The position numbers and the translations under genes were made by a program. From assembly GCA_023910675.1 (NCBI GenBank), contig JAAVWC010000001.1:124001-188000 (forward strand): a DNA stretch of 64,000 nt. The letters are read 5' to 3'. The notes beneath the pieces were generated by a model. That model ran no database searches. It was not told where the DNA came from and was given only the letters and a program-made list of their open reading frames with translations. Positions 34,663 to 43,501 of the stretch are shown here, one piece after another (the first letter of the stretch is position 1; every line of letters begins with the position of its first letter). Source of the DNA: Gemmatimonas sp. Its GTDB lineage: Bacteria; Gemmatimonadota; Gemmatimonadetes; Gemmatimonadales; Gemmatimonadaceae.

Positions 34663-34952
34663 GGTGTGAACCTCCGATCGAGGAAGGCGTGGTGAACGGT
34701 GACGCCGTCCGCGAGCAACACCACGCACAGGTAACGAGCGACCTCCACAATGTACGCCCAGTGGCGAATGCGGCCATCCCTCTGAACCAGCTCGGCTGTT
34801 GTATTCTGAAGCGCCGTCAGGATCCATTCGTCGCGAATCGCCGCGCGATCTGCGCGTTTTCGATGTACGCGCCGTAGTTCCCTTCGGACGACCGATACGA
34901 TCAGAGCGGTTGTGATCTTCAGAGGGGAAATCACGCGTGACAGGCCTTCCAT
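34659..34952 (-). CDS. DUF4258-like small protein, putative partner of DUF2283
   Basis: Up to 97 residues. The conserved part is DEWILTALQNTTAELVQRDGRIRHWAYIVEVARYLCVVLLADGVTVHHAFLDRRF, a pattern I associate with DUF4258-like RelE-type small proteins found in front of DUF2283. The N-terminal 40 residues are poorly conserved and basic. The DNA encoding part of them (34860-34886) is a near-exact copy of an ettA 3' segment read in another frame, so the 5' end may have been rebuilt by recombination. Start uncertain: the ATG at 34952, or a GTG at 34934 with AGG in front. Confidence 0.6.
   Translation of the reverse strand: MEGLSRVISPLKITTALIVSVVRRELRRVHRKRADRAAIRDEWILTALQNTTAELVQRDGRIRHWAYIVEVARYLCVVLLADGVTVHHAFLDRRFTP
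34860..34886 (-). repeat. Copy C of the ettA 3'-end segment (27 bp)
   Basis: A 27-base stretch with one mismatch to 52064-52090 inside ettA and three to 51188-51214. In the ettA frame it still reads EGNYGAYIE, the motif near the ettA C-terminus, but beyond it the similarity stops. It lies in the same orientation as the other two copies and at the left limit of the RM/hipBA/XRE block. Confidence 0.75.
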
Positions 34953-35016
34953 CGTGCCGATGTGACAAAGAATGTGACAAAACGCTCAGGGTTTCGGGCG
35001 GGGAGGGACGATGGGA

Positions 35017-35874
35017 TCATGGCTTCAGCGCATCAACGGGAGCCACGATCAGCTTGCCGGTCGCAGAGAATTGAAACTGGCGGCGCCCGCGTTTCTCTGG
35101 GGCTCTCTTCACGCGATCAAGCAAACGCTTCAAGGCGAGTGTGGGGCCCACCCGGGATGACCACGTGACTCTTCCTCCGAATCGACGCATGCAGTTCGGT
35201 GGTGGCGGCGAATCGAGGACGTTCGAGATCGAAAGCGCTGTAATCGCTGCCTCACCGAGCTGCTGCACACGAGCGCCAAGTTCAACATCATCCTCCGGCA
35301 GCAACGGAACGATGGCTTTCAGCGTCTCGACGATGTTCTCGGATACATGAAGCAGTGAATCAACCTTGTGTTCCCACACGGCCCAGTCGCGAATACGCTG
35401 CTCCTCGGCCTCCAGCAGCGAGTTCATCAGTCCGCAGCCGTCGACCAGCCAATCGGTCGAAAGCCCGTGACCCTTGACGACATTGAACGCGCCCTCGTTG
35501 TCGCGCCTGCGGATGTGGGAATGAACGTGGATCGCAAGATCCTGTTCGAGTTCTTCGCGTGATCTACTCGCCGTCCACGGAACGACACTCTCGCCCCCGC
35601 GGCCCATGAGCAGCCAGTCGGCAGAGACGCCCGTCCGCTCGCATATCTGACTGAGCAAGCTCGCGCCTGGCATCTGCTCTCCCGCGAGCCACTCAGAGAC
35701 ACGAGCCTGTTGAATTCCGCAGTGCCTTGCGAAGGCTGCCGCGCTATCGAAGCCGCGAACAAGCAGCCGGAGCCGATCTTGGAACGCTCGATTGGAGGCG
35801 TCTTTTGTTGCGGACTTTGCTCGTTTTCGGACGCTCGCCGATGACTTTCGCGTGCTTCGGTTTTCCGTAGGCAT
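35017..35874 (-). CDS. XRE-family helix-turn-helix regulator with unknown C-terminal domain
   Basis: A 285-residue protein. Basic N-terminus (ENRSTRKSSASVRKRAKSATK), then a Cro/CI-type HTH at about 30-90: RLRLLVRGFDSAAAFARHCGIQQARVSEWLAGEQMPGASLLSQICERTGVSADWLLMGRGG. The remaining 190 residues are helical and unassigned; an acidic segment (SLLEAEEQRIRDWAVWEHKVDSLL) could dimerise or bind a ligand. Codons are less G/C-biased than the neighbours, consistent with transferred DNA. It may control genes of this island. Confidence 0.75.
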   Translation of the reverse strand: MPTENRSTRKSSASVRKRAKSATKDASNRAFQDRLRLLVRGFDSAAAFARHCGIQQARVSEWLAGEQMPGASLLSQICERTGVSADWLLMGRGGESVVPWTASRSREELEQDLAIHVHSHIRRRDNEGAFNVVKGHGLSTDWLVDGCGLMNSLLEAEEQRIRDWAVWEHKVDSLLHVSENIVETLKAIVPLLPEDDVELGARVQQLGEAAITALSISNVLDSPPPPNCMRRFGGRVTWSSRVGPTLALKRLLDRVKRAPEKRGRRQFQFSATGKLIVAPVDALKP

Positions 35875-36395
35875 GGCTTCGGAAATACTCGGAACCACCC
35901 GGATGCGCAACTACAATGGCCAACGCAGCTTGCTTCCGTCCTAGCAAACGGAGCGACGAGATGCAGCTACCAGCGCGACCTCACGGTGTCGACGGGCGTA
36001 TGTGGATCACGGGGATCTTCGTGATCCGACTCCCGCGAATCCTCATTTCGCTGGCCGTGCTTCTGAGCACTTGCCGTCCACAAGAGAGGCATAGTCTGAG
36101 CATTCGTAGTGCTACTGGGGTATCGTCGAGCGTATCGCTGGGAACTAGAAGGCGGCAGCAGGCAGCCTGCTGCCTATCGTCACCCGAAGAGGGCACGTCT
36201 CCTGCGCCCGGCAACACGGTGCCGCCCGCACCCGTGTCGCCCTTGCTGTCCTACCCGAGATGAGTTCGAGAGGACGTCAACGCCAACACGCCCCGCGAAC
36301 CTGCTCTGGGCTTGGGTCACCGTGGCTGCCCCAAGTAGCGGGAGCACAATAACACCTTATATTTACACTATAACATTTCGATATAATGTTTATTT
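35875..36395. other. Non-coding gap with two strong palindromes
   Basis: About 520 bases between the divergent XRE gene and hipBA without a convincing gene. It holds an inverted repeat GGATCACG (36004-36011) / CGTGATCC (36020-36027) with an 8-base loop. It also holds a 21-base palindrome at 36154-36174 with 10-base arms GGCAGCAGGC/GCCTGCTGCC around a single A. The last 60 bases turn AT-rich into the hipBA promoter. The palindromes could be regulator sites or part of a small structured RNA. Confidence 0.5.
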
Positions 36396-36398
36396 ATG
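36372..36398 (+). promoter_or_regulatory. hipBA promoter/operator; predicted leaderless start
   Basis: A perfect -10 TATAAT (36382-36387) sits only 8 bases before the HTH gene's ATG, so transcription should start at the start codon and give a leaderless message. An inverted repeat AACATT (36372-36377) / AATGTT (36385-36390) overlaps the -10. The flanks are strongly AT-rich in a GC-rich genome. A possible -35 TTTACA (36362-36367) has too short a spacing (14), so the -35 is uncertain. Confidence 0.6.
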
Positions 36399-36776
36399 CG
36401 TGAAAAGCCACTTATCGAGCAGACTCCCAAGGCATTGGTACAGCGCACCGGCGAGCGCGCCAAGGCCCGCCGCCTCGCGCTTGGACTCACACGCGAGGTC
36501 CTGGCGGAGCGAGCCGGCGTCTCAGTCGACACACTCCGTCGCTTCGAGACTACCGGGCAGATCGCGTTCGAGCGATTGGTGCGCATTGTGGTGGCGCTGA
36601 ACGTCTCGCCGAGCCTCGACGATCTCTTCCCGGCGGTCACGGTCGAGAGGCTGGAGGATCTCGAGCGCGCCGCCCCTGCCCGGCAGCGCGGCGTACGTCG
36701 CGATGCGAGCGCGGCCGTTCGTGCCAAGCTGGTTCGCGTGGGCCCCCGCGGCGGCACAATCGGCGGGCGCAAGTGA
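36396..36776 (+). CDS. hipB: HipB-like XRE regulator/antitoxin
   Basis: A 126-residue HTH protein. The DNA-binding domain spans about 15-70: RTGERAKARRLALGLTREVLAERAGVSVDTLRRFETTGQIAFERLVRIVVALNV. The C-terminal tail is Ala/Arg rich (RQRGVRRDASAAVRAKLVRVGPRGG). It lies directly upstream of a HipA gene, overlapping it as GTGA (36773-36776), and behind a palindromic operator, the usual hipBA arrangement in which the B protein represses the operon and neutralises the kinase. Confidence 0.85.
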   Translation: MREKPLIEQTPKALVQRTGERAKARRLALGLTREVLAERAGVSVDTLRRFETTGQIAFERLVRIVVALNVSPSLDDLFPAVTVERLEDLERAAPARQRGVRRDASAAVRAKLVRVGPRGGTIGGRK

Positions 36777-38146
36777 CGCCTCGTTCGCCTCGCCGGCCGT
36801 CGGCCACCGCGCGCGCCACGAAGCCTGTTGCGCGCGTGCAGGTCGGGCTCCGGTTCGGGATGGATCGACACGGCGTCGCCGTGCCCGACCGCGTCGTTGG
36901 GACCCTCGCCCTGCACGAGGGACGCCCGGTCTTCTTCTACCACGACGCGTTCTGCCTGGACCCTCTGCCGCTCTCGCCCTTTCGTCTGGCGGTGGGACCG
37001 GGACCGCACACCCATGACGACCGCGCGTTCGACCGGCTCCCCGGCCTCCTCGCCGACGCCCTGCCCGACGGGTGGGGTCGTCGCCTGCAGGATCGTGCCT
37101 TTCGCCGGGCAGGGAAACGCCTCGACGACATTTCGCCGCTGGATCGCCCGCTCGCCGTGGGACACGCCGCCATGGGCGCCTTGTTCTTCGAGCCCGCGTC
37201 CCCACTGCTCCGAGAACGCGAGTCGACCGACCCGCTCGCGTTTGATCTCGGCGCCGTCGCCGCGCAGGCGGCACGGCTGCTGGAAGGGAGCGAAGAGGAG
37301 GTCCTCGAGGCCGTCATGCTCACGGGCGGCTCCCCCGGAGGCGCGCGGCCGAAATCCGTCATCGGCCTCGCCGGCGGGGATCCCGCGCGACTCGTTGCCG
37401 GGGTGACACCAGAGATCGCCAGCGGGACCGACCTGGCGCTCCCAGACGCGTACGACGCGTGGCTCGTGAAGTTCGCCAACGATGAGGATCGCCGGCTCTT
37501 CGGAGACGATGTGGGCGCCGTCGAAGCCGCGTACGCGCGCGTGGCGGAGCGCGCTGGACTCGCGATGCCACCGACCCGCCTGCTCACGGACGCCACCGGC
37601 CAGCGCCATTTCGCCGTGCAACGATTCGACCGATTCGGCCCCGGTGGGCGCGGGCGCGTGCACATGCATACGGCCGGCGGCCTCCTGCACGCGTCGTTCC
37701 GTGAGCCCTCCCTCGATTACGAGGGGCTTCTGGCGCTCACCTGGCAGCTCACCGGCTCGTATGCGGAGGTGCGCCAGATGTTTCGGCGCATGGCGTTCAA
37801 CGTGTTCATGTACAACCGGGACGATCACGCCAAGAACTTCGCGTTCCTCATGGAGGCGGACGGCTCGTGGTCCCTCGCCCCGGCCTACGACCTCATGTAC
37901 AGCACCGGCATGGGGGGGTGCCACACCACCGCCATCGGCGGCGTCGACGCCTGGCCAACGCTCGCGACGCTCCGCGCCGTGGGTCGGCAGGCGTCGCTCG
38001 AAACCGCTCATATCGCGGCCGATCTCGACAAGGTGCGCAGCGCGGTCGCCGACGTGACCACCGTGCTGCGTGACCTCGGCTGCGCACGCGACACCATCGC
38101 GCTCCTTACCTCACGTTTCGACGAGGTCGAAAGACGCGCGCGGTGA
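36773..38146 (+). CDS. hipA: HipA-family serine/threonine kinase toxin
   Basis: A 457-residue HipA-like kinase. Kinase marks in order: the Gly-rich TGGSPGGARPKSVI loop (about 183-196), DAWLVKF (about 223-229, holding the ATP Lys), FAVQRFDR, the catalytic NRDDHAKNFAFL (about 344-355) and LAPAYDLMYS (about 363-372, metal-binding Asp). The N-terminal 110 residues match the small HipA N1 domain (GTLALHEGRPVFFY ... LPDGWGRRLQDRAF). E. coli HipA phosphorylates GltX; the target here is unknown. GTG start overlapping the antitoxin stop. Confidence 0.9.
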   Translation: MTPRSPRRPSATARATKPVARVQVGLRFGMDRHGVAVPDRVVGTLALHEGRPVFFYHDAFCLDPLPLSPFRLAVGPGPHTHDDRAFDRLPGLLADALPDGWGRRLQDRAFRRAGKRLDDISPLDRPLAVGHAAMGALFFEPASPLLRERESTDPLAFDLGAVAAQAARLLEGSEEEVLEAVMLTGGSPGGARPKSVIGLAGGDPARLVAGVTPEIASGTDLALPDAYDAWLVKFANDEDRRLFGDDVGAVEAAYARVAERAGLAMPPTRLLTDATGQRHFAVQRFDRFGPGGRGRVHMHTAGGLLHASFREPSLDYEGLLALTWQLTGSYAEVRQMFRRMAFNVFMYNRDDHAKNFAFLMEADGSWSLAPAYDLMYSTGMGGCHTTAIGGVDAWPTLATLRAVGRQASLETAHIAADLDKVRSAVADVTTVLRDLGCARDTIALLTSRFDEVERRAR

Positions 38147-38164
38147 CGCCCGCCCGCCGCGGCC

Positions 38165-38869
38165 CTATAGCGGCAGCTCATTCAACTCCGTCCGCGCCTC
38201 GCGCCACGCCGGATAGTGCGCATCCAGCAACGCCAGAAACCGCGGCCCGTGATTCGGCTCGATCAGGTGCGCCATCTCGTGCACGATCAGGTACTCCAGC
38301 AGGTCCTTCGGCTTCTTCACGAGCTCCGTGTTCAGCCGGATCGTGCGCGCGGCGTGATTGCACCCACCCCAGCGGGTCTTCATGCGCTGCAGGAAGTAGC
38401 GCGACACCGTCACACCGAGCGTACGCTCCCACTTGGCGATCAGATTGGGCACCGCATCGTGCAGTACCTGCAGGTGCCACGCGTGCATCACGGCGCGCCG
38501 ACGATCGCCGGTGCTCCCAGGGCGCACCGTCAGCGTGATGCGACGATGGTCCAGTGTGACCATGGGTTTGGCGTCCCGCTCCTTCACGACGAGCAGATAC
38601 CGTCGCCCCCATACCCAGTGGCTTTCTCGCGTGACAAAGCGCCGCGGCGCCTCACGCGCCTGTGCTCGCAACCTGGTGCGCTGATCGCGGATCCACGGCA
38701 ACTTCGTCACCGCGTACGCGCGCGCAACGTCGGTACGGGTACCGACCGGCGCGACGAGCGTCACGCGTCCGTCCGGTGGATGTACGGCCAGATGCACGTT
38801 CTTCACGTCGCGCCTGGTGAGCTCCACCGTAACGTCCCCAAGCTCGATGATGCTTAGCGAACTGGCCAT
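38165..38869 (-). CDS. YgjP/SprT-like zinc metalloprotease (M48-like, DUF45)
   Basis: A 234-residue protein with the DUF45 layout: WGRRYLLVV, LQRMKTRWGGCN, TIRLNTELVKKPKDLLEYLIVHEMAHLIEPNHGPRF. The zinc site HEMAH is at about residues 197-201, with a further His in EPNHGPRF. Its ATG overlaps the hsdR stop as ATGA, so it is the last gene of the type I RM operon. YgjP-like genes recur as passengers in type I RM loci; the function there is not settled. Confidence 0.88.
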   Translation of the reverse strand: MASSLSIIELGDVTVELTRRDVKNVHLAVHPPDGRVTLVAPVGTRTDVARAYAVTKLPWIRDQRTRLRAQAREAPRRFVTRESHWVWGRRYLLVVKERDAKPMVTLDHRRITLTVRPGSTGDRRRAVMHAWHLQVLHDAVPNLIAKWERTLGVTVSRYFLQRMKTRWGGCNHAARTIRLNTELVKKPKDLLEYLIVHEMAHLIEPNHGPRFLALLDAHYPAWREARTELNELPL

Positions 38870-41800
38870 CAGTAGCCCGGCTGATTCTTCACGATCTCGA
38901 ACACCGCCGTCGTGGCCTCGCGGTCCCGGTCGAGCAGGGGATACAAGGCGTTCTTCACCTTCGACTCGCGCACGTAATCACCCCTCCACCCGGCTGGCGC
39001 CTGCTCCCGCACCGTGCGGTCCAGCTTGAGGGCAAACGCCGCCAGCGCCTCCTCAGGAGTAGGGTACAGAAACGTGGTAGCCGGGACCGTGGGCAGGTTG
39101 TTGAACAGCACCGTTGCCTCATGGTTGCCGTGCAACACCGCCGGCACGCCGTTCGGACTGCCACGCACCGCCAGCTGGCGGGCCAGCTCCTCCGCCTTTC
39201 GCAGGAACTCCTCGTATGCTTCTGCGCCCTTCCGACTCTGCTCGATGAGATCGTCCAGCAGCGTCGACATGCGCTCGTAGAAGCGCGGGTCCGTGAGCTG
39301 ATCGCGAATAATCACCTTGCGCACGTTGTTGATGATCGTCTCCGCAATGGCTCGCTTCGACAGTCTTCCGGCTCGATTGATCTGTCGCGCGATCACGTCG
39401 TTGATGCCTGTGTCGACGATCATCTCCACGAGCGACTGCGTACCGGCCGCCCCGATCACCACGGCGGGATCGGCCAGCACATACATGTCGAGCAGGTTGC
39501 GCATGTCGGCTTCGTACGGTTTGATGTCCAGCTCTTCGCCCGAATACTTCTTGATCGCGTCGCGAATGTCGGCGTAGACGTGGACCTCGTGCTTGATGCC
39601 AGCGGCCTTCGCTGTGTCGTATCCAAGAGCGGCCATATCGGTCGCCACCTCGGCGTAGGCGCGGGCGAACGCGGCCGTAGCCTTGTAGTACGCGATTCGC
39701 AGCGGCTCCGTGGCATTAAGCGCCTCAGGGTCGCTCGCTTCGCCGCAGAAGTAGTGCAGATACTGCTCCACGTCCTGCGGCGCGAGGACCGGCTCGCAGA
39801 GACGCATCACGACTTCCCGCGTGTTCTCCAGCTGTCGGCGACCCTCCTCACGCCAATCGCGAACTGGCACGTTGCCATCCTCACCAGTCGCTTCGTCTAC
39901 GTCGAGTACATCGGAGCTGTAAAGCGAGATCGCCCCCTGCACTTCGCCAAACAGCTGCTTGAAATCCACGATCTGCCCGAACGGCTTGTCGTCACCGTCA
40001 AGACGATTGGTTCGGCAAATGGCCTGAAACAGGTTGTGGTCGCGCAGCTCGTGGTCGAAGTAGATGTACGTACAACTCGGCGCATCAAAACCCGTGAGCA
40101 ACTTGCTCACGACGATGAGCAGCTTCGTGTTGGCCGGCTCCTCGATGAAGCGGCGCTTGATCTCGGCTTCGTACTGCCCCGTGGTCTGACCGGCGGAGAG
40201 CACATGTTTGGTATACGTGTCGAACTTGTAGCGCTCGTCGCTGTCGGCCGGCTCGCGCGAAATGGCGTTGTGATTGGGCTCGTAACTCGTGACGATGCCA
40301 ACGTACTTGCCGAAGGTGGTGTGCTGAAACAAGCGGACGTAATGACAGGCGTCACGAATGGACGCCGCAACAAGTATCGCGGTGCCGCGGTCCGCATTGA
40401 GGCGGGGCTTGAGCGCGAAGTCCTCGATGATGCTGGCGATGACCCGATCCTTCCGCTCCTGCGAGCTCAGGAGCTCCTGCATGTTCGCCCACCGCTTCTT
40501 CAGCACCGACTTCTGGTAGTTGTTGAGGGCGGCGGTCTTGGTCTCGAACCACTCGTCCACCTTCTCGCCCTGCGTGAGGCGTTGCGGGACGTGTCGCGCC
40601 TCGTACCGGAAGTCGAGCACCACCTTGTCGGAGACGGCTTCGTGGAACTTGTACGTGTGGATGTACGTGCCGAAGACGTCGCGCGTGAGCGGTTTATCCG
40701 TGCGCAGCAGCGGCGTGCCGGTGAAGCCGATGAAGACAGCCCCCTCGAGCCACCGCTTCATTTGCTTGTTGAGCGCCCCGCCTTGGGTGCGGTGACATTC
40801 ATCCACGAACACATAGAACGTGCCGTGCCGCGGCGGGGGCGGCCCCTCCAGGTCGTTCGGATTGAACTTGTGCAGCAGCGCGCACATCACCCGCGGCGCG
40901 GTGGCGGCCAGCTGACTTACAAGCTGCGCCCGCGTGGTCACACGCACGTCCTTCTGGTCTTCGCTAACCACGCCCGCATTCTTCATCACGCCCGTGATCT
41001 GCTTGTCCAGTTCATCACGGTCGGTGACCACCAGCACGCGCGCGCTCGGGTCGTGCTCCAGCAGCCACTTGGCCAACAGCACCATGAGGATGCTCTTGCC
41101 ACTTCCCTGCGTGTGCCAGATCACGCCCCCTTCGCGCTGGGCCATGCGCGCCTGCGCCGCCTTGACACCGAGGTACTGATGTTGGCGCGGGACCTTCTTG
41201 CGGCCCGCATCGAAGATGACGAAGTGGCGAATGAGGTCGAGCAGACGGGCCTTGTCGCAGAGCTGCGCCAGAGGGCTGTCGAGCAGTTCGCCCGGAGTAG
41301 CTGCTACGCCCGTCGTGGCGGGCTCGCCGCGCTTCCACTGCACGAAAAACTGTTCGGGCGTACCCACGGTGCCGTAGTGCAATCCCTGCGTGTCATTGCC
41401 GGCAAACAACAGCTGCGCGGTGGTGAAAAACCGCTCGTTGAAAATGGATTCCTGATTCGTGATCAACTGCCGAATGCCGTCGGCCACCTCCACCGAGCTG
41501 CGCTTGAGCTCCAGCACGGCCATGGCAATGCCGTTCACATATAGCACGACGTCAGGGCGACGTTCGTGGCCGCCGGTGAGCGTCACCTCTTCGGCAATGG
41601 CAAAGTCGTTCAGCGCGGGCTCGTCCCACTCTACGAAATGCACCGTGTCGTGCGGCGCACCGGCGGCGACCTGCACCTTGGCGCCGTAGCGCAGCAGGCT
41701 ATAGGTGCGCAGGTTCGCCTGGTACAGCGTGGAACCAGCCACCTCGGCCGCCTTCTCCAGCTCGAGGAGCGCGGCGCTGATGTGCGCGGCACTGTAGCCG

Positions 41801-41955
41801 CGGCGCGTGAGATTGGCGCGCAGCAGCGCTGTTTCGATGTGGCGATTGCCGGGGCGCGACTCCCAGTTGCCGAGGTACTGGTAGCCGAGCGTGTCGCGAA
41901 ACAGGGCGATCACGCGGTCCTGCGTGGCGCGCTCAGAACGGGACTCAGAGATCAT
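38869..41955 (-). CDS. hsdR: Type I restriction enzyme R subunit (HsdR)
   Basis: A 1028-residue motor/nuclease subunit. The N-terminal PD-(D/E)XK nuclease shows ERRPDVVLYVNG...AVLELKRSS (about 131-152). The SF2 translocase follows with Walker A HTQGSGKSILMVLLAK (about 282-297), FVDECHRTQGG (about 386-396, DEAD-like box), FTGTPLL and later the helicase motif region QAICRTNRLD. A helical C-terminal part binds HsdM/S. Length is typical. 26 bases behind the AlbA_2-like gene. As HsdR cannot assemble without a working HsdS, the frameshift in hsdS in this copy would disable restriction. Confidence 0.94.
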   Translation of the reverse strand: MISESRSERATQDRVIALFRDTLGYQYLGNWESRPGNRHIETALLRANLTRRGYSAAHISAALLELEKAAEVAGSTLYQANLRTYSLLRYGAKVQVAAGAPHDTVHFVEWDEPALNDFAIAEEVTLTGGHERRPDVVLYVNGIAMAVLELKRSSVEVADGIRQLITNQESIFNERFFTTAQLLFAGNDTQGLHYGTVGTPEQFFVQWKRGEPATTGVAATPGELLDSPLAQLCDKARLLDLIRHFVIFDAGRKKVPRQHQYLGVKAAQARMAQREGGVIWHTQGSGKSILMVLLAKWLLEHDPSARVLVVTDRDELDKQITGVMKNAGVVSEDQKDVRVTTRAQLVSQLAATAPRVMCALLHKFNPNDLEGPPPPRHGTFYVFVDECHRTQGGALNKQMKRWLEGAVFIGFTGTPLLRTDKPLTRDVFGTYIHTYKFHEAVSDKVVLDFRYEARHVPQRLTQGEKVDEWFETKTAALNNYQKSVLKKRWANMQELLSSQERKDRVIASIIEDFALKPRLNADRGTAILVAASIRDACHYVRLFQHTTFGKYVGIVTSYEPNHNAISREPADSDERYKFDTYTKHVLSAGQTTGQYEAEIKRRFIEEPANTKLLIVVSKLLTGFDAPSCTYIYFDHELRDHNLFQAICRTNRLDGDDKPFGQIVDFKQLFGEVQGAISLYSSDVLDVDEATGEDGNVPVRDWREEGRRQLENTREVVMRLCEPVLAPQDVEQYLHYFCGEASDPEALNATEPLRIAYYKATAAFARAYAEVATDMAALGYDTAKAAGIKHEVHVYADIRDAIKKYSGEELDIKPYEADMRNLLDMYVLADPAVVIGAAGTQSLVEMIVDTGINDVIARQINRAGRLSKRAIAETIINNVRKVIIRDQLTDPRFYERMSTLLDDLIEQSRKGAEAYEEFLRKAEELARQLAVRGSPNGVPAVLHGNHEATVLFNNLPTVPATTFLYPTPEEALAAFALKLDRTVREQAPAGWRGDYVRESKVKNALYPLLDRDREATTAVFEIVKNQPGY

Positions 41956-41981
41956 TGATGCAGTGGACGGGGAGAGGCCAT

Positions 41982-43428
41982 TTATGTGTTCAGCTGCTCC
42001 AGCAGCACACGGCCAGCAGCCGTCAATCGGTACTTCTGCATCCGGCTGCTGGGCTTGTCAGGAATGGTCATCTCGACCCATCCCCCTGCGAGACTCGGGC
42101 GAACATAACGATCCCGCACGTCTGCGCGATCCTTGAGCTGCAGGCGCGCGCGGATCTCCGCGTTCCCAAGCTCTCCGACGACACCCAGCGCCCGGATCAA
42201 GGCAGCGACTGGAGGGGCGACTGGGGGGATAACTGGGGGGGCGACTGGGGGGGGTGACTTGTGGGGTGATTTGCTGGGTCGCCGGTCGCTTCACCACCGC
42301 CCGGAACTGGTTCCCCCGCACGTCGTCATCGAAATCCACCTCCGCCCCGGCCTCAAGCGCTCGACGAATGCCGCTCCCGAGCCCGCGGTACGGCAGCAGC
42401 TGCACCGCGTGGTCGGTGAGCGTGGGATTCCGACGATTGGTCACCCCGCAGCGGATGGCCTCGATGTTCAGGCTGTCCGGCAGATGGCCTGGGCTGATGA
42501 TCTCCACCCGGTCGGCGAACACCAGCACGCGAATGGACGCGCTGGTGAAGTAGTCCCGGTGGATGAGGGCGTTCACCAGCAGTTCTTCCAACGCCGCCTC
42601 CGGAATCTCCAGCCGGCCGAGCGAGTTGAAGCCTTGGTCGCCCTGCACGTGGCGCAGGTTACGCTTGATGAACGCGAATGCGCGCGTGAACTGCTCGGGC
42701 AGCGTGCCGTCAATGTCTTCGCTGTCCAGATAGCGCATGTCGTGCAGCACCGTACCCGGAAAGGCCACCGCCTTGATCATGAACGCAGGCCGAAACCGCT
42801 GCGGACGCTCGGCAAAGAGCATCACACCAACGAGGTTGAGCTCCGTACCGTCGCCCAACCCAATGTTCTGCAGGACCTGATCGAGTGACTGCCCATCGGC
42901 ATCGGGGCGCCGACCATAGCGCTTCTCGAAGTACGCCGTGAACGCCTTGCTGTCTATGTCGGCGGCCGAGCTCCCAGCCACCGGCACCACGTCGGCGAAG
43001 AGCAGTCCGGCGCGCTGGAACAGCCGCTGCACCTCCTCGCGGGCCGTCACCTGTCGCTTGTCGGCTCCCTGCTTCACCCAGAAGCGACCGCTGTTGTCCT
43101 GGTACGGCTTGGCGTGACCATCGGGTACCGTCACCACGATCACCAGCCCGCGGTTGGTGGCCACGTTCTGTGTGGTAGGGTGGACGGCGGGGCGCACGTG
43201 CTGCGACGACGCGTTGCCGATCAGTTGGTTGATGCGCTGCACATCGGCCGCATCGAGCCCCGCGATAGTGCCGTTGTCGTGCACGCCAATGAAAAGCCGA
43301 CCGCCCTCACTGTTGGCGAAGGCCACCAACTCGGCGGCCAGGCCATCAGCGTTGGTGACATCACGCTTGAACTGCTGCCGGCTGTCTTCGCCGCGCGCGA
43401 GCAGTTGGAGCAGGTTGGCTTCGGTCAC
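41982..43428 (-). pseudogene. AlbA_2/Schlafen-like ATP-binding protein with wHTH tail, frameshifted at a C8 tract
   Basis: From the GTG at 43426-43428 the chain shows an AlbA_2 (Schlafen-like) domain: EDSRQQFKRDV...ELVAFANSEGGRLFIGVHDNG (about 13-52). Later comes a RecG-like GHKL/HATPase part (ALEELLVNALIHRDYF, GLGSGIRRALEAG). In this assembly the frame leaves its natural path in a run of eight Cs (plus-strand G8 at 42247-42254) and would end near 42058 with a nonsense tail. Losing one C restores a TPPVAPPVIPPV linker and a winged-helix tail (RALGVVGELGNAEIRARLQL...MTIPDKPSSRMQKYRLT), giving 481 residues ending at 41982. Proteins of this type often accompany type I RM genes. Confidence 0.8.
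42222..42254. repeat. Poly-G/C tract array (G6, G7, G8)
   Basis: Three homopolymer runs within one imperfect tandem repeat of a GACTGGGGGG-type unit: G6 at 42223-42228, G7 at 42235-42241 and G8 at 42247-42254. They encode the Pro-rich linker of the AlbA_2-like protein. Runs of this length are prone to slipped-strand change, and the G8 run is the point where the reading frame is lost. Confidence 0.85.
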
Positions 43429-43501
43429 GAGACAGATGCTGAAGGATCGGTAGTGCGATACGGGGCGGCGTATGACGACGGTGTGCGATTGCGAAATATG
43501 C

